DNA of 5,619 nt, from the NCBI GenBank assembly GCA_035527995.1, contig DATKZJ010000011.1, positions 1-5,619 on the forward strand. Reading direction: 5' to 3'. Positions within the stretch are counted from its first letter, which is position 1. Each line of letters begins with the position of its first letter. The notes under the pieces were generated by a model. It was not told the origin of the DNA and did not search any database. It saw only the letters and a list, made by a program, of their open reading frames with translations. Positions 1-5,360 of this stretch are shown here, piece after piece. A program made the position numbers and the translations under genes. Source of the stretch: JAFGTF01 sp035527995 (GTDB lineage: Bacteria; Spirochaetota; B62-G9; DRHN01).

Positions 1-497
1 CTTTTGCATATCCGGTGCCTCTTGACCATATTGTCCTGGATTGAGGGTCTTCTGAGGTCGAGGTAGCGGTACTGCATTCTGATTTCTTCTGATACAGGCT
101 CCGTTACTGTTGCGCCCTCACACTGTTCGGCTGCCTTTTCGGAGACAGCGAAAGGGAGAGTTGGAGATTTTCCGTATATTTCCAGCTCATCCGCTACTAT
201 CTCTATGTCGCCTGTCAGGAGGACGGGATTCTTGGTATCATTCTCCCTCTCTATCACGTGGCCCGCGACACCGATGCAGAACTCGGTTTTCAGCTTTCCG
301 GCGAGATCGATCACATCCGCTGAAGACTTCGCAGGGTTAAATACAACCTGTACTATGCCTGACCTGTCACGCAGATGAATAAAAAGTATATCTCCGTGGT
401 CTCTCAGGGAATCCACCCATCCCATTATATTTACATCTTTCCCTATGTCGGATGGCCTGAATTCACCGCAGAACGTTCTTTTATTAAAATTTGGCAA
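1..497 (-). CDS. aspS: Aspartyl-tRNA synthetase, N-terminal part (cut by window edge)
   Basis: Charges tRNA with aspartate in the cytoplasm. The minus strand reads open for 165 codons from a TTG at 495-497 and runs off the left edge. Residues 1 to about 105 form the OB-fold anticodon-binding domain: RTFCGE (7-12), GWV (26-28), LRDHG (31-35), HLRDRSGIVQVVF (41-53) and TGDIEI (95-100). RYLDLRRP (144-151) marks entry into the catalytic domain. The pattern fits bacterial AspRS, normally about 590 residues, so some 70% lies outside. TTG is chosen because CCAGGAG (504-510) sits six bases upstream, and the conserved RTFCGE lies near the N terminus as in relatives. The gene has its own promoter and is separated from hypD by a terminator. 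His34 in LRDHG replaces the leucine of the E. coli enzyme. No frameshift is seen; identity is confident. Confidence 0.95.
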   Translation of the reverse strand, partial: MPNFNKRTFCGEFRPSDIGKDVNIMGWVDSLRDHGDILFIHLRDRSGIVQVVFNPAKSSADVIDLAGKLKTEFCIGVAGHVIERENDTKNPVLLTGDIEIVADELEIYGKSPTLPFAVSEKAAEQCEGATVTEPVSEEIRMQYRYLDLRRPSIQDNMVKRHRICK

Positions 498-533
498 AAA
501 TCACTCCTGGTTTGATTATTTTTTTTAAGAATA

Positions 534-562
534 ATTATATCCATAAAATCGATACAGTTCAA
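534..562 (-). promoter_or_regulatory. Promoter of aspS
   Basis: On the minus strand a -35 box TTGAAC (557-562) is followed after exactly 17 bases by a perfect -10 box TATAAT (534-539). Transcription would begin near 527, giving a leader of about 30 bases that carries the CCAGGAG ribosome site and the TTG start. The leader is too short for a T-box or other large riboswitch, so no RNA-based control of aspS is visible. Confidence 0.8.
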
Positions 563-723
563 TCTTCTTCGACACCTTCTGAATTATTATCAACGGTAAA
601 GGAGGAGATCCTGCCTGTCCTGTCAATGTAATAATTTATAGGTCATAATTCGAGATTTATAACTGTTTATAATCTTTAGAATTAAAAGTTGCTATAATCG
701 CTTTTATATTTTTCCGCTTTGGC

Positions 724-759
724 AAAAAAACCGGTATAGGCTCTCATGCCCCGGACCGG
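724..759 (-). terminator. Intrinsic terminator of hypD
   Basis: On the minus strand, CCGGT (755-759) pairs with ACCGG (731-735). An inner GGGC/GCCT stem closes an ATGAGA loop, and seven T residues follow (724-730). This is a standard rho-independent hairpin with a U-tract. It lies about 190 bases after the hypD stop with no recognised gene between, so hypD is probably the last and only gene of its transcript, insulated from aspS. Confidence 0.75.
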
Positions 760-863
760 CCGCGATAAAGCGTAAAGCCCCTTTTCACAAAATACGTGCA
801 GGGACCCTTTGTATTCCGGGATGGAAGCGCCATACTGTCCGTGCTCCTGCTGCAGAACTCGGG

Positions 864-880
864 ATAAAACGCGGTTTTAT
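864..880. repeat. Short perfect inverted repeat in the hypD 3' trailer
   Basis: ATAAAAC (864-870) and GTTTTAT (874-880) are perfect 7-base arms around a GCG spacer, 67-83 bases past the hypD stop. It could be a small hairpin in the trailer RNA or a protein site. It has no T-tract long enough to be a terminator. Confidence 0.4.
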
Positions 881-946
881 TATCAAACGCCCTGGTTCTA
901 CTACAGTGGAATGTGTTTCCCGTTTTGAATAAGAGATGGCGTTGTT

Positions 947-3307
947 TCAATATCCGGATTGCGACGTACGGGAGATGATTTCATCCTGGAGGTCCTTCCC
1001 GATATCGCAGAAGTAGTCGCTGTATCCTGCGACGCGCACTATGAGGTCCCTGTACTCTTCCGGCTGTTTCTGGGCCCTCTTCAGCGTTTCCGCGTCTATG
1101 ACGTTGAACTGCAGGTGGTGAGCGTCGTAGCGGAAATACGTCCGTACCAGTCCTGCGAGCTTACCGATACCCTCTTCACCTTCAAGAACGCTCGGCATGA
1201 ACTTCATGTTCAGAAGGGTACCGCAGGTGCGGACATGGTCCATCTTCCCGCATGACATTATCACAGCTGTCGGACCGTTGCGGTCAGCCCCCTGCACAGG
1301 GGAGATCCCTTCGGAAAGAGGTGCTCCTTTTCTGCGGCCGTCCGGAGTGGCGGCCGTGACACTGCCGAAGTATATATGGCATGTTGTGGGAAGCATGTCT
1401 ATGTGATACTCGCCCCCCTTCGTGTTGGGTCTGCCGTCTATCTCGTCGTAAAGCGCGTCGAATACGAGCCTCATGATTTCGTCGGCGTAGTCTTCATCGT
1501 TTCCGTAGCGCGGCGTTCGGTTGGCGAGCAGGAGCCTGAGGCGCTCGTTTTTTTGGAAGTTTCCGCCGAGAGCCCCGATAAGGTCCTCCATAATAACGTC
1601 CTGTTCGTCGAAGACGTGCCTTTTGATTGCAGAGAGACTGTCCGTGATCGTGCCTATTCCCACGCACTGGATATATGATGTGTTGTACCTCGGGCCGCCG
1701 TCGTTGTAATCTTTTCCCTTCGCTATGCAGTCGTCGATGAAAACAGAAAGGAATACAGCAGGCATATATGCGGCGTACATCCGCTCGATGTACTGATTCC
1801 CTCTTATTTTGATATCGACGAAGTGGCGGAGCTGGCGCTTGAACGCAAGAAAGAGGTCGGAAAAGGAGAGAAAGCTCCTCGGGTCGCCGGTTTCAATTCC
1901 GATCTTTTTCCCTGTCATCGGGTCTATACCATTGTTCAGCGTCACCTCGAGTATCTTGGGGGTGTTGAGATATCCGGTGAGGATGTACGCCTCTTTGCCG
2001 AACGCTCCCGTCTCGACACAGCCGCTTGTCCCCCCCTCCCTGGCGTCAGCTACAGATTTACCGGTTCTGATGAGCTGCGCGACCACTGTGTCGGCGTTGA
2101 ATATCGAAGGGTACCCATAGCCCTTTCGTACAACCTTCAGCGCCGCTACCAGGAATCGATCCGGATTCTTCCGGCTGAGCTGGATATTCCCCTGCGGCTG
2201 GAGCAGATGTATCTCGTCCATCACCTCGAGCATGAGGTAGGAAATTTCGTTTGCCGCGTCGCTCCCGTCCGGGAGCAGGCCTCCGAGGTTGATGTTGGTG
2301 AAGTCGTTGTAGGTGCCGCTCTCCTCAGCGGTCACCCCGACCTTGGGAGGTGCCGGGTGGTTGTTGAACTTGATCCAGAAACATTCCAAGAGTTCTTTGG
2401 CCTCCTCCCTGGTGAGATCGCCGTTGTCTATATCTTTTCTGTAGAAGGGATAGAAGTAGCGATCGAGGTGCCCGGGATTCATTGCATCCCATCCATTCAG
2501 CTCGGTAATCGTCCCGAGGTGTATGAACCAGTACATCTGGAGGGCCTCCCGGAAACAGCGGGGCGGGTGCTCCGGCACTCGCCTGCATATGGAGGCAATT
2601 ACAGAAAGCTCATCTCTTCGCTTTGGATCGGGCTCTTCTTGTGACATTCGGTCTGCGATATCCGCATGGCGGTGTGCGAAAATAACGGCGGCGTCGCAGG
2701 CAATGCTCATCCCGTTGAGCTGGTGGAGCTTCGAGGAGGAGGCCGGGTCGTTTGCCAAATCAAGAGACTCAATACTATTCTCTATATCGGCTTTGAAACC
2801 TGAGAGGCCCTTATCGTAGAACTTGCCGTCCAGGGTGGTGTGCCCAGGAGCCCGCTGCTCCATGAACTCCGTGAAGATACCGGCATTGTAGGCCTCTTTC
2901 CATTGTTCGGGGAGCTCGGAGAAGATCCTGTCGCGCATCGTGCGTCCGCGCCAGTAAGGGATAATCTCTTCTTCATATAGACTGATGTCCTCTTCAGATA
3001 CGCTGTAGCTCGTCTTCGGGCGTGAATCGAGGACCCGGAGATCTTCGAGGCTGTGACAGGTAAGCTCGGGGTAGGTCGGGACGGCCTTCGGAAACGGCCC
3101 CCTCTCACCGACGATGAGTTCATCCTGGCCTATATATATCGTCTTGTGCTCGCAGAGGTGTTTGAACAGGAGGGCCCTGAGGATTGGAGCCGGATACTTC
3201 CCGCTGTTTTCCCGGTAGAATTCGGTGGTAAGGCGGGCCCTCTCGGTAGAGAGAATGACCGATCTCTCGTAGCTCTCCAGGCGCAGCCGCGCCACGCGCT
3301 CTGTCAT
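947..3307 (-). CDS. hypD: Glycyl radical enzyme, probable trans-4-hydroxy-L-proline dehydratase
   Basis: Cytoplasmic anaerobic radical enzyme that probably removes water from trans-4-hydroxy-L-proline, giving pyrroline-5-carboxylate for reduction to proline by ProC. The 786 residues are full length for the family. The PFL-like domain carries the thiyl-radical motif GGTSGCVETG (Cys430, Glu432), and the C-terminal motif RVAGYSDYF carries the radical Gly761. Residues recalled for the C. difficile HypD site (His160, Asp278, Ser334, Phe340, Cys434, Glu436, Tyr450, Thr645, Gly765) all appear four positions earlier here: His156, Asp274, Ser330, Phe336, Cys430, Glu432, Tyr446, Thr641, Gly761. The N terminus is about five residues shorter than that enzyme. 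The ATG is fixed by an in-frame TGA two codons upstream; a G-rich ribosome site (3315-3319) lies seven bases before it. Neither the radical-SAM activase nor proC is adjacent. A dehydratase for another hydroxyproline isomer remains possible. Confidence 0.88.
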   Translation of the reverse strand: MTERVARLRLESYERSVILSTERARLTTEFYRENSGKYPAPILRALLFKHLCEHKTIYIGQDELIVGERGPFPKAVPTYPELTCHSLEDLRVLDSRPKTSYSVSEEDISLYEEEIIPYWRGRTMRDRIFSELPEQWKEAYNAGIFTEFMEQRAPGHTTLDGKFYDKGLSGFKADIENSIESLDLANDPASSSKLHQLNGMSIACDAAVIFAHRHADIADRMSQEEPDPKRRDELSVIASICRRVPEHPPRCFREALQMYWFIHLGTITELNGWDAMNPGHLDRYFYPFYRKDIDNGDLTREEAKELLECFWIKFNNHPAPPKVGVTAEESGTYNDFTNINLGGLLPDGSDAANEISYLMLEVMDEIHLLQPQGNIQLSRKNPDRFLVAALKVVRKGYGYPSIFNADTVVAQLIRTGKSVADAREGGTSGCVETGAFGKEAYILTGYLNTPKILEVTLNNGIDPMTGKKIGIETGDPRSFLSFSDLFLAFKRQLRHFVDIKIRGNQYIERMYAAYMPAVFLSVFIDDCIAKGKDYNDGGPRYNTSYIQCVGIGTITDSLSAIKRHVFDEQDVIMEDLIGALGGNFQKNERLRLLLANRTPRYGNDEDYADEIMRLVFDALYDEIDGRPNTKGGEYHIDMLPTTCHIYFGSVTAATPDGRRKGAPLSEGISPVQGADRNGPTAVIMSCGKMDHVRTCGTLLNMKFMPSVLEGEEGIGKLAGLVRTYFRYDAHHLQFNVIDAETLKRAQKQPEEYRDLIVRVAGYSDYFCDIGKDLQDEIISRTSQSGY

Positions 3308-3315
3308 GGTTCAGC

Positions 3316-3339
3316 CCCCACTGAAAACCCCACTGAAAA
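3316..3339. repeat. 12-bp tandem duplication over the hypD ribosome site
   Basis: CCCCACTGAAAA occurs twice, exactly head to tail (3316-3327 and 3328-3339). On the hypD strand it reads TTTTCAGTGGGG twice, so the G-rich Shine-Dalgarno segment is duplicated. The copy nearer the ATG, extended by a fifth G at 3315, is seven bases from the start. The other copy sits 12 bases further upstream. Confidence 0.75.
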
Positions 3340-3393
3340 GTTCCCCTCTGCCACGGACTCTGTTTCTACGGGCGATAAAAAGAGAAAAGGCAG

Positions 3394-3411
3394 CACCTGT
3401 CGAAATAGGTG
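3394..3411. promoter_or_regulatory. Inverted repeat CACCT-N8-AGGTG in the hypD leader
   Basis: CACCT (3394-3398) and AGGTG (3407-3411) are perfect 5-base arms with an 8-base spacer. The site lies roughly 27-44 bases inside the predicted hypD transcript. It could be a repressor roadblock operator or a leader hairpin; the sequence alone does not decide. Confidence 0.4.
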
Positions 3412-3444
3412 TGCACGATCGAACTTTTTAAGGTTCTTTCCTAT

Positions 3445-3473
3445 ATTGTTGTTGCGAATGTTCGCAAAGTCAA
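3445..3473 (-). promoter_or_regulatory. Candidate hypD promoter
   Basis: On the minus strand TTGACT (3468-3473, one mismatch to the -35 consensus) stands 17 bases from AACAAT (3445-3450, a weak -10 with four of six matches). Predicted transcription starts near 3438, giving a leader of about 130 bases. The weak -10 and the palindrome filling the spacer suggest a regulated promoter. Confidence 0.5.
3452..3467. promoter_or_regulatory. Perfect palindromic operator candidate in the hypD promoter
   Basis: TTGCGAA and TTCGCAA are perfect 7-base arms separated by two bases (TG on the plus strand). The palindrome fills the spacer between the proposed -35 and -10 boxes of hypD, where a dimeric repressor would block polymerase. 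It is not the Gram-positive LexA box (CGAAC-N4-GTTCG), because the half-sites are too close. The cognate regulator is not in the window. Confidence 0.6.
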
Positions 3474-3480
3474 TCCATTT

Positions 3481-3541
3481 CTTAAAGCTATCCGCCCGGG
3501 TTTCGGAATCCGTAGAAACCGGCCCACTGACTTAAAGCTAT
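3481..3541. repeat. 11-bp direct repeat, copies exactly 50 bp apart
   Basis: CTTAAAGCTAT occurs identically at 3481-3491 and 3531-3541. Relative to the predicted hypD start near 3438 the copies centre at about -48 and -98, positions typical of activator sites. Relative to the divergent gene they lie upstream of its promoter. The first copy starts eight bases beyond the hypD -35 box. Confidence 0.55.
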
Positions 3542-3581
3542 TCATAATCCGGGTGCGGGGCAATATGTATGACTTTTTTTC

Positions 3582-3609
3582 TTTTCAAACGGAAAGAAAG
3601 CTGTATAAT
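3582..3609 (+). promoter_or_regulatory. Promoter of the dihydroorotate dehydrogenase-like gene
   Basis: A perfect -10 box TATAAT (3604-3609) is preceded by a partial -35 box TTTTCA (3582-3587, four of six matches) with a 16-base spacer. Transcription would start near 3616, leaving a leader of about 33 bases before the ATG at 3649. Confidence 0.65.
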
Positions 3610-3638
3610 ATGTGAACTGTATTATCAAAAGGGAAACA

Positions 3639-3644
3639 GGGAGG
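3639..3644 (+). promoter_or_regulatory. Ribosome binding site of the dihydroorotate dehydrogenase-like gene
   Basis: GGGAGG lies four bases before the ATG at 3649. The spacing is a little short but supports this start, which also gives the MADLTT-type N terminus usual for the family. Confidence 0.7.
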
Positions 3645-3648
3645 CAGT

Positions 3649-4629
3649 ATGGCTGACTTGACCACTATCTACCTGGGCATGGAACTCCGGAATCCTGTTA
3701 TTGCCGGAAGCTCGGGACTGACGAACGACGTGGAGAACCTGAAGGAGCTAGAAAAGTACGGTGCAGGGGCCGTTGTGCTCAAATCCATCTTTGAAGAGCA
3801 GATCCTCATGGAGACCCAAGAGGAGGTTCGGGCCTCCGATTTGGGGATCCATCCCGAGGCTGCCGGGTATCTGACTACCATGACAAAAGAGCACAGCGTC
3901 TACCGGTACCTCGATCTCATCGAGAAGGCGAAAAAGGCGGTCTCCATACCTGTCATAGCGAGCGTAAACTGTCTCACCGACGGAGAGTGGACGACCTTTG
4001 CAAAGCGGATACAGGAGGCCGGCGCAGACGCCCTCGAGCTCAATATCCTGATCACCGATTACAAGGAAAACGATTCGAGAACAATAGAGAAAAACTACTT
4101 CAAGATCGTCGACAAGGTGATGGGGATAGTGGACATTCCCATCGCGCTGAAAGTATCGACCCTCTTTTCCAATATTCCACAGATGTTGACGGCCTTAAGC
4201 AGAACCGGCGCGGCCGGGCTCGTGCTCTTCAACCGGTACTGGAGTCCGGATATAGACCTCGATGAGATGACGATCACCTCCGGGAGCGTGTACAGCTCGC
4301 CCGACGAGATTACCGTCCCGATACGCTGGATCGGCCTTCTTTCAGAGCTCATCGAGTGCGACATCTCGGGTACTACCGGAGTCCATGATGGAAACGGGGT
4401 CGTAAAGCTCGTGGTCGCAGGAGCCACAACTGTCCAGGTCTGCTCCGCACTCTACGTCAACGGGCTTGAATACATTGGGACGATAGTAAACCAGGTTGAC
4501 AACTGGCTGTCAGCCCACGGCTACAAGTCCCTGGAAGAGATACGGGGGCTGCTCGGATCGAAGAGCCCTGCCGAGCGCAAGGTTTTCGGCCGGGCACAGT
4601 TCATGAAATACTACACGCTAAAACAGTAG
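3649..4629 (+). CDS. Dihydroorotate dehydrogenase-like FMN oxidoreductase
   Basis: Probable cytoplasmic FMN-binding TIM-barrel enzyme of the dihydroorotate dehydrogenase-like family; its substrate is unknown. The 326 residues are complete and close to class 1A length. Family landmarks are MADLTTIYLG followed by NPVIAGSSGLT (15-25), Lys45 in VLKS, SVNC (105-108), ELN (130-132), Lys168 in ALKVS, and Asn195 in LFNR. The FMN-phosphate region is SGTTGVHDGNG (240-250) plus VQVCSALY (262-269). Class 1A enzymes have N-x-S-C-P-N with the catalytic cysteine; here the strand reads LNILITD (131-137), with neither Cys nor Ser at that place. It is therefore unlikely to be the pyrimidine-pathway enzyme PyrD, and no pyr gene is nearby. 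It is transcribed alone from its own promoter, divergent from hypD, and ends at a strong terminator. Relatives occur in anaerobes and, as I recall, sometimes beside pyruvate:ferredoxin oxidoreductase. Confidence 0.85.
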   Translation: MADLTTIYLGMELRNPVIAGSSGLTNDVENLKELEKYGAGAVVLKSIFEEQILMETQEEVRASDLGIHPEAAGYLTTMTKEHSVYRYLDLIEKAKKAVSIPVIASVNCLTDGEWTTFAKRIQEAGADALELNILITDYKENDSRTIEKNYFKIVDKVMGIVDIPIALKVSTLFSNIPQMLTALSRTGAAGLVLFNRYWSPDIDLDEMTITSGSVYSSPDEITVPIRWIGLLSELIECDISGTTGVHDGNGVVKLVVAGATTVQVCSALYVNGLEYIGTIVNQVDNWLSAHGYKSLEEIRGLLGSKSPAERKVFGRAQFMKYYTLKQ

Positions 4630-4668
4630 CTTCGGCTTTCCGGTACTACAGCTGCTATAATGATAGGA

Positions 4669-4705
4669 AGAGGGCCTCTCCCCAGCAGGGGATAGGCCCT
4701 CTTTT
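4669..4705 (+). terminator. Strong intrinsic terminator after the oxidoreductase gene
   Basis: AGAGGGCCT (4669-4677) pairs perfectly with AGGCCCTCT (4694-4702). An inner CCCC/GGGG stem closes an AGCA loop, and TTTT follows (4702-4705). It lies 40 bases after the stop codon. The arms are nearly symmetric, but the A-tract needed for strong reverse-strand termination is missing. Confidence 0.88.
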
Positions 4706-4980
4706 ACTATCCGGTTTGACAGCCCTACGGCTGATGTCGAGAGTTGGGATGCCCCAAAAGGACGGAAACTTCAGTTTGTATCGGGGCCTTTACAAGTGTC
4801 GATCAGTTTTCGGTGATACGGAGACCCGGGGATAATTCGTTCGGTAATTTTTATATATGGGCATACAGTTCAGACGCTAATGAACTTTCCAGGTTCAAGA
4901 ACTTGTAAAGCATCCCGCGAGTTATTCACAAGACTATCATTACTCGCACGCGATTCTCTGCCCGTAAATAACAGTAAGTA

Positions 4981-5004
4981 GTACGGTATGACGGTTAACC
5001 GTAC
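4981..5004. repeat. Nested palindromes with three ACGGT half-sites
   Basis: GTACGGT (4981-4987) and ACCGTAC (4998-5004) are perfect inverted arms. Inside lies the perfect 12-base palindrome ACGGTTAACCGT (4991-5002). The unit ACGGT thus occurs twice directly and once inverted within 20 bases, a layout typical of a protein-binding site. No promoter is evident next to it. Confidence 0.45.
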
Positions 5005-5107
5005 AATCGAATTTCTTAACCGGTTTCGGATAGCCCCTTGTTTTCGACAGGTATCTGTATACTTCACAGGGTGTTTCTGAAAGGGCGGGGTCCTCGTGGT
5101 GTCGGCC

Positions 5108-5133
5108 AAAAGCGCCCGGATTCAATTCGGGCG
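5108..5133 (-). terminator. Weak candidate terminator for the ABC-transporter transcript
   Basis: On the minus strand CGCCCG (5128-5133) pairs with CGGGCG (5113-5118) around AATTGAATC, followed by C and four T residues (5108-5111). The stem is GC-rich but the T-tract is short. It lies about 230 bases beyond the ABC ATPase stop and would end that transcript before the convergent oxidoreductase gene. Confidence 0.35.
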
Positions 5134-5302
5134 GTAGAAAAGCCCTGTGATAGAAGCGGAGGAGGAACGAGCCGGTCGCGATACACACCGAACGGCACAC
5201 GGCCGTCATCCTAGACGATGTGACAGCGGCGGGAGATCTGACGTACGAACGCTGGAGAGCTTCCCCGGGATCCTCCGACATCCACTGGGCGGAAAACAGG
5301 TC

Positions 5303-5332
5303 CCCTATAGACATGCGCCGGGGGGTATAGGG
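5303..5332. repeat. Inverted repeat just beyond the ABC ATPase stop
   Basis: CCCTATA (5303-5309) and TATAGGG (5326-5332) are perfect 7-base arms around a 16-base GC-rich loop. It begins 28 bases after the ATPase stop codon on the minus strand. It may be a 3'-end stabilising hairpin; no strong T-tract follows it. Confidence 0.35.
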
Positions 5333-5360
5333 ATATACAGCATGAAAGAGGCTTGTGAGC

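Larger units (their letters stand above)
498..946. other. Gene-free gap between aspS and hypD
   Basis: About 450 bases with no credible gene. Bases 511-720 are strongly AT-rich, unlike the flanking genes, and include the aspS promoter. Two plus-strand TATAAT boxes (668-673 and 693-698) lack convincing -35 partners. An isolated Shine-Dalgarno-like AAAGGAGGAG (597-606) is followed by no usable reading frame. Bases 760-946 are the transcribed 3' trailer of hypD, ending in the terminator at 724-759. A 68-codon frame (744-950, minus) begins at a TTG overlapping the hypD stop, but its product is rich in Arg, Ser and Thr, has no recognisable motif and ends in the terminator hairpin. It is not called. 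Confidence 0.6.
3362..3520. repeat. Further inverted repeats in the divergent control region
   Basis: GTTTCTACGG (3362-3371) recurs as its exact reverse complement CCGTAGAAAC (3510-3519), 138 bases away. The second copy also forms the right arm of a local inverted repeat, GGTTTC (3499-3504) with GAAACC (3515-3520). A long-range 10-base match in a gap this size can arise by chance a few percent of the time. Confidence 0.35.
4706..5360. other. 655-base stretch without a recognisable gene
   Basis: No reading frame here gives a protein I recognise. Bases 4751-4787 can fold: GCCCC (4751-4755) with GGGGC (4783-4787), enclosing AAACT (4766-4770) and AGTTT (4773-4777). An open plus-strand frame at 5154-5327 (58 codons) has GC-rich third positions but no ATG near its beginning and two stops just before it. 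The minus-strand frame at 4940-5314 shares the same third positions and is rich in Ser, Arg and Cys. The permease genes that usually accompany a nucleoside ABC ATPase are not found downstream of it here. No tRNA is convincing: the GATTCAATT loop at 5119-5127 has no matching arms. Confidence 0.5.

Noticed and set aside
597..630. Strong Shine-Dalgarno-like AAAGGAGGAG followed by ATG-TAA
   Set aside because: The only nearby ATG (625-627) is followed at once by stop codons, and no longer frame begins at a suitable distance.
668..698. Two plus-strand TATAAT boxes
   Set aside because: The DNA is simply AT-rich; neither has a plausible -35 box and no plus-strand gene follows.
744..950. 68-codon minus-strand frame with a TTG overlapping the hypD stop
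   Set aside because: No ribosome site of note, no motif, an Arg/Ser/Thr-rich product, and its stop falls within the terminator hairpin.
1823..2644. 273-codon open frame on the plus strand inside hypD
   Set aside because: It is the antisense shadow of a well-supported glycyl radical enzyme gene; its product matches no family I know, and the hypD frame explains the codon pattern.
3421..3436. GAAC-N8-GTTC imperfect palindrome as a LexA box
   Set aside because: The spacing is wrong for the Gram-positive SOS box (N4) and the inner bases are only partly symmetric.
5113..5133. Possible tRNA T-arm around GATTCAATT
   Set aside because: The loop length is wrong and no anticodon, D or acceptor arm is found upstream; a weak terminator hairpin explains it better.
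4940..5314. 124-codon minus-strand frame as the missing permease
   Set aside because: It lacks membrane segments and is Ser/Arg/Cys-rich, unlike any ABC permease.
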